The notes under the pieces: model-generated | Seen by the model: the letters and a program-made list of their open reading frames with translations, nothing else | What the model was told of the DNA's origin: nothing | Database searches by the model: none | Part shown: positions 5,569-6,022 of the stretch, one piece after another | Layout of the letters: each line of letters opens with the position of its first letter | How positions within the stretch are numbered: the first letter of the stretch is position 1 | Origin: Anaerolineae bacterium | GTDB lineage: Bacteria; Chloroflexota; Anaerolineae; Anaerolineales; Villigracilaceae | Reading direction: 5' to 3' | Length of the DNA stretch: 6,022 nt | Assembly: GCA_003524705.1 (NCBI GenBank) | Contig: DQGV01000155.1 | Span: 1 to 6,022 of the forward strand | Program-made: the position numbers and the translations under genes

Positions 5569-6022
5569 CAATCGTGTCTTGTGGGCGCGTAATTGAAAAA
5601 TAAATTACATTTTTTGTTTCATCTTTCAAACGGTTTTCATGCGCAGGGCGAAAGCCCGGCACCCATAAAATTTTATCGCCTGCACATAACAGGGGCCAAC
5701 GGTCACGCGCACGTTGCGGCACTTTTTCATTGACAAAAAAATCTGATATCTTTTGAGTATGACCGTCCATCCCCAATGGAGAAAAATGGTCACCCATTCG
5801 CCTCACTCTTAATTCAAGCTGTTCGGGCAAACCTTCGGCATCCAACCACACCTGATACGGGTCATCATTTTCTTCAGCTTGTTCAATTGCTAAAGTAGGT
5901 AAACGCCAATGTTCAGAAGCGAACTTCCAACCACCTGCTAATGAAATTTGATTTGAAATAGAAACAGAAATGGATGATTCACTTGGCATTTGGGGCCAAA
6001 TATCAAATGGCAATTCTGCATT
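5564..6022 (-). CDS. tilS: tRNA(Ile)-lysidine synthetase, C-terminal part (5' truncated)
   Basis: The frame on the - strand is open to the right edge; the TTG at 6013-6011 is an internal codon, so the N-terminal ATPase (PP-loop) domain lies outside the window. About 152 residues are visible. The recognisable TilS C-terminal motif lies at about 5803-5695: R-R-M-G-D-H-F-S-P-L-G-M, then G-H-T-Q-K, D-F-F, and K-V-P-x-x-x-R-D-R-W-P. It is followed by I-L-W-V-P-G-F-R-P-A-H. TilS uses ATP and lysine to convert the wobble cytidine of the CAU-anticodon tRNA-Ile into lysidine, so that it reads AUA. It is normally essential in bacteria. The C-terminal domain helps recognise the tRNA acceptor end. The gene converges on the recombinase-like gene, with 28 bp between the two stop codons filled by the shared terminator. 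The domain ends normally, with no sign of truncation at the C-terminus. Confidence 0.93.
   Translation of the reverse strand, partial: NAELPFDIWPQMPSESSISVSISNQISLAGGWKFASEHWRLPTLAIEQAEENDDPYQVWLDAEGLPEQLELRVRRMGDHFSPLGMDGHTQKISDFFVNEKVPQRARDRWPLLCAGDKILWVPGFRPAHENRLKDETKNVIYFSITRPQDTIE

Overview
The window is a dense bacterial stretch with no RNA genes and no intergenic gap longer than about 50 bp. By eye the GC content is low to moderate, roughly 40-45%. The gene set suggests a member of the Chloroflexota, probably class Anaerolineae: a SpoIIE-type phosphatase next to a channel-like RCK protein, a small P-loop NTPase, a lipoprotein M1 peptidase, an enlarged creatininase-family protein, a tyrosine-recombinase-like protein and tilS. 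That placement rests on recalled gene style and not on a search, so it is tentative.

Region 1 (1-3359, + strand) reads as one tightly packed operon. It holds the C-terminal part of a SpoIIE/PP2C-like serine phosphatase, cut by the window edge; a two-helix membrane protein with a cytoplasmic RCK (TrkA-N/TrkA-C) module; a 120-residue P-loop kinase-like protein; and a gluzincin (M1) metallopeptidase with a lipoprotein signal. Consecutive genes overlap by 8, 14 and 4 bp, so translation is probably coupled. The first three proteins are cytoplasmic or inner-membrane signalling-type proteins. The fourth is predicted to be anchored outside the membrane.

Region 2 (3360-5568) holds two + strand genes, each with a -10-like hexamer ending exactly 7 nt before its best ATG and no Shine-Dalgarno sequence. 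Both therefore look like leaderless transcription units. The first is a creatininase-family metal-dependent amidohydrolase with an extra N-terminal part that looks like a shortened, inactive copy of the same fold. The second is a tyrosine-recombinase-fold protein that keeps its DNA-binding architecture but has lost most of the catalytic residues, including the tyrosine nucleophile. Its promoter is close to textbook (TTGACA, 17 bp, TAAACT).

Region 3 (5536-6022) has a strong palindromic terminator shared by two convergent genes, then the C-terminal part of tilS (tRNA-Ile lysidine synthetase) on the - strand, cut by the right edge.

The points most worth a second look are the catalytically dead recombinase, the pseudo-domain/active-domain creatininase, the channel protein without a recognisable selectivity filter, and the shared leaderless promoter geometry. 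I see no CRISPR array, insertion sequence, toxin-antitoxin pair or classical defence system.
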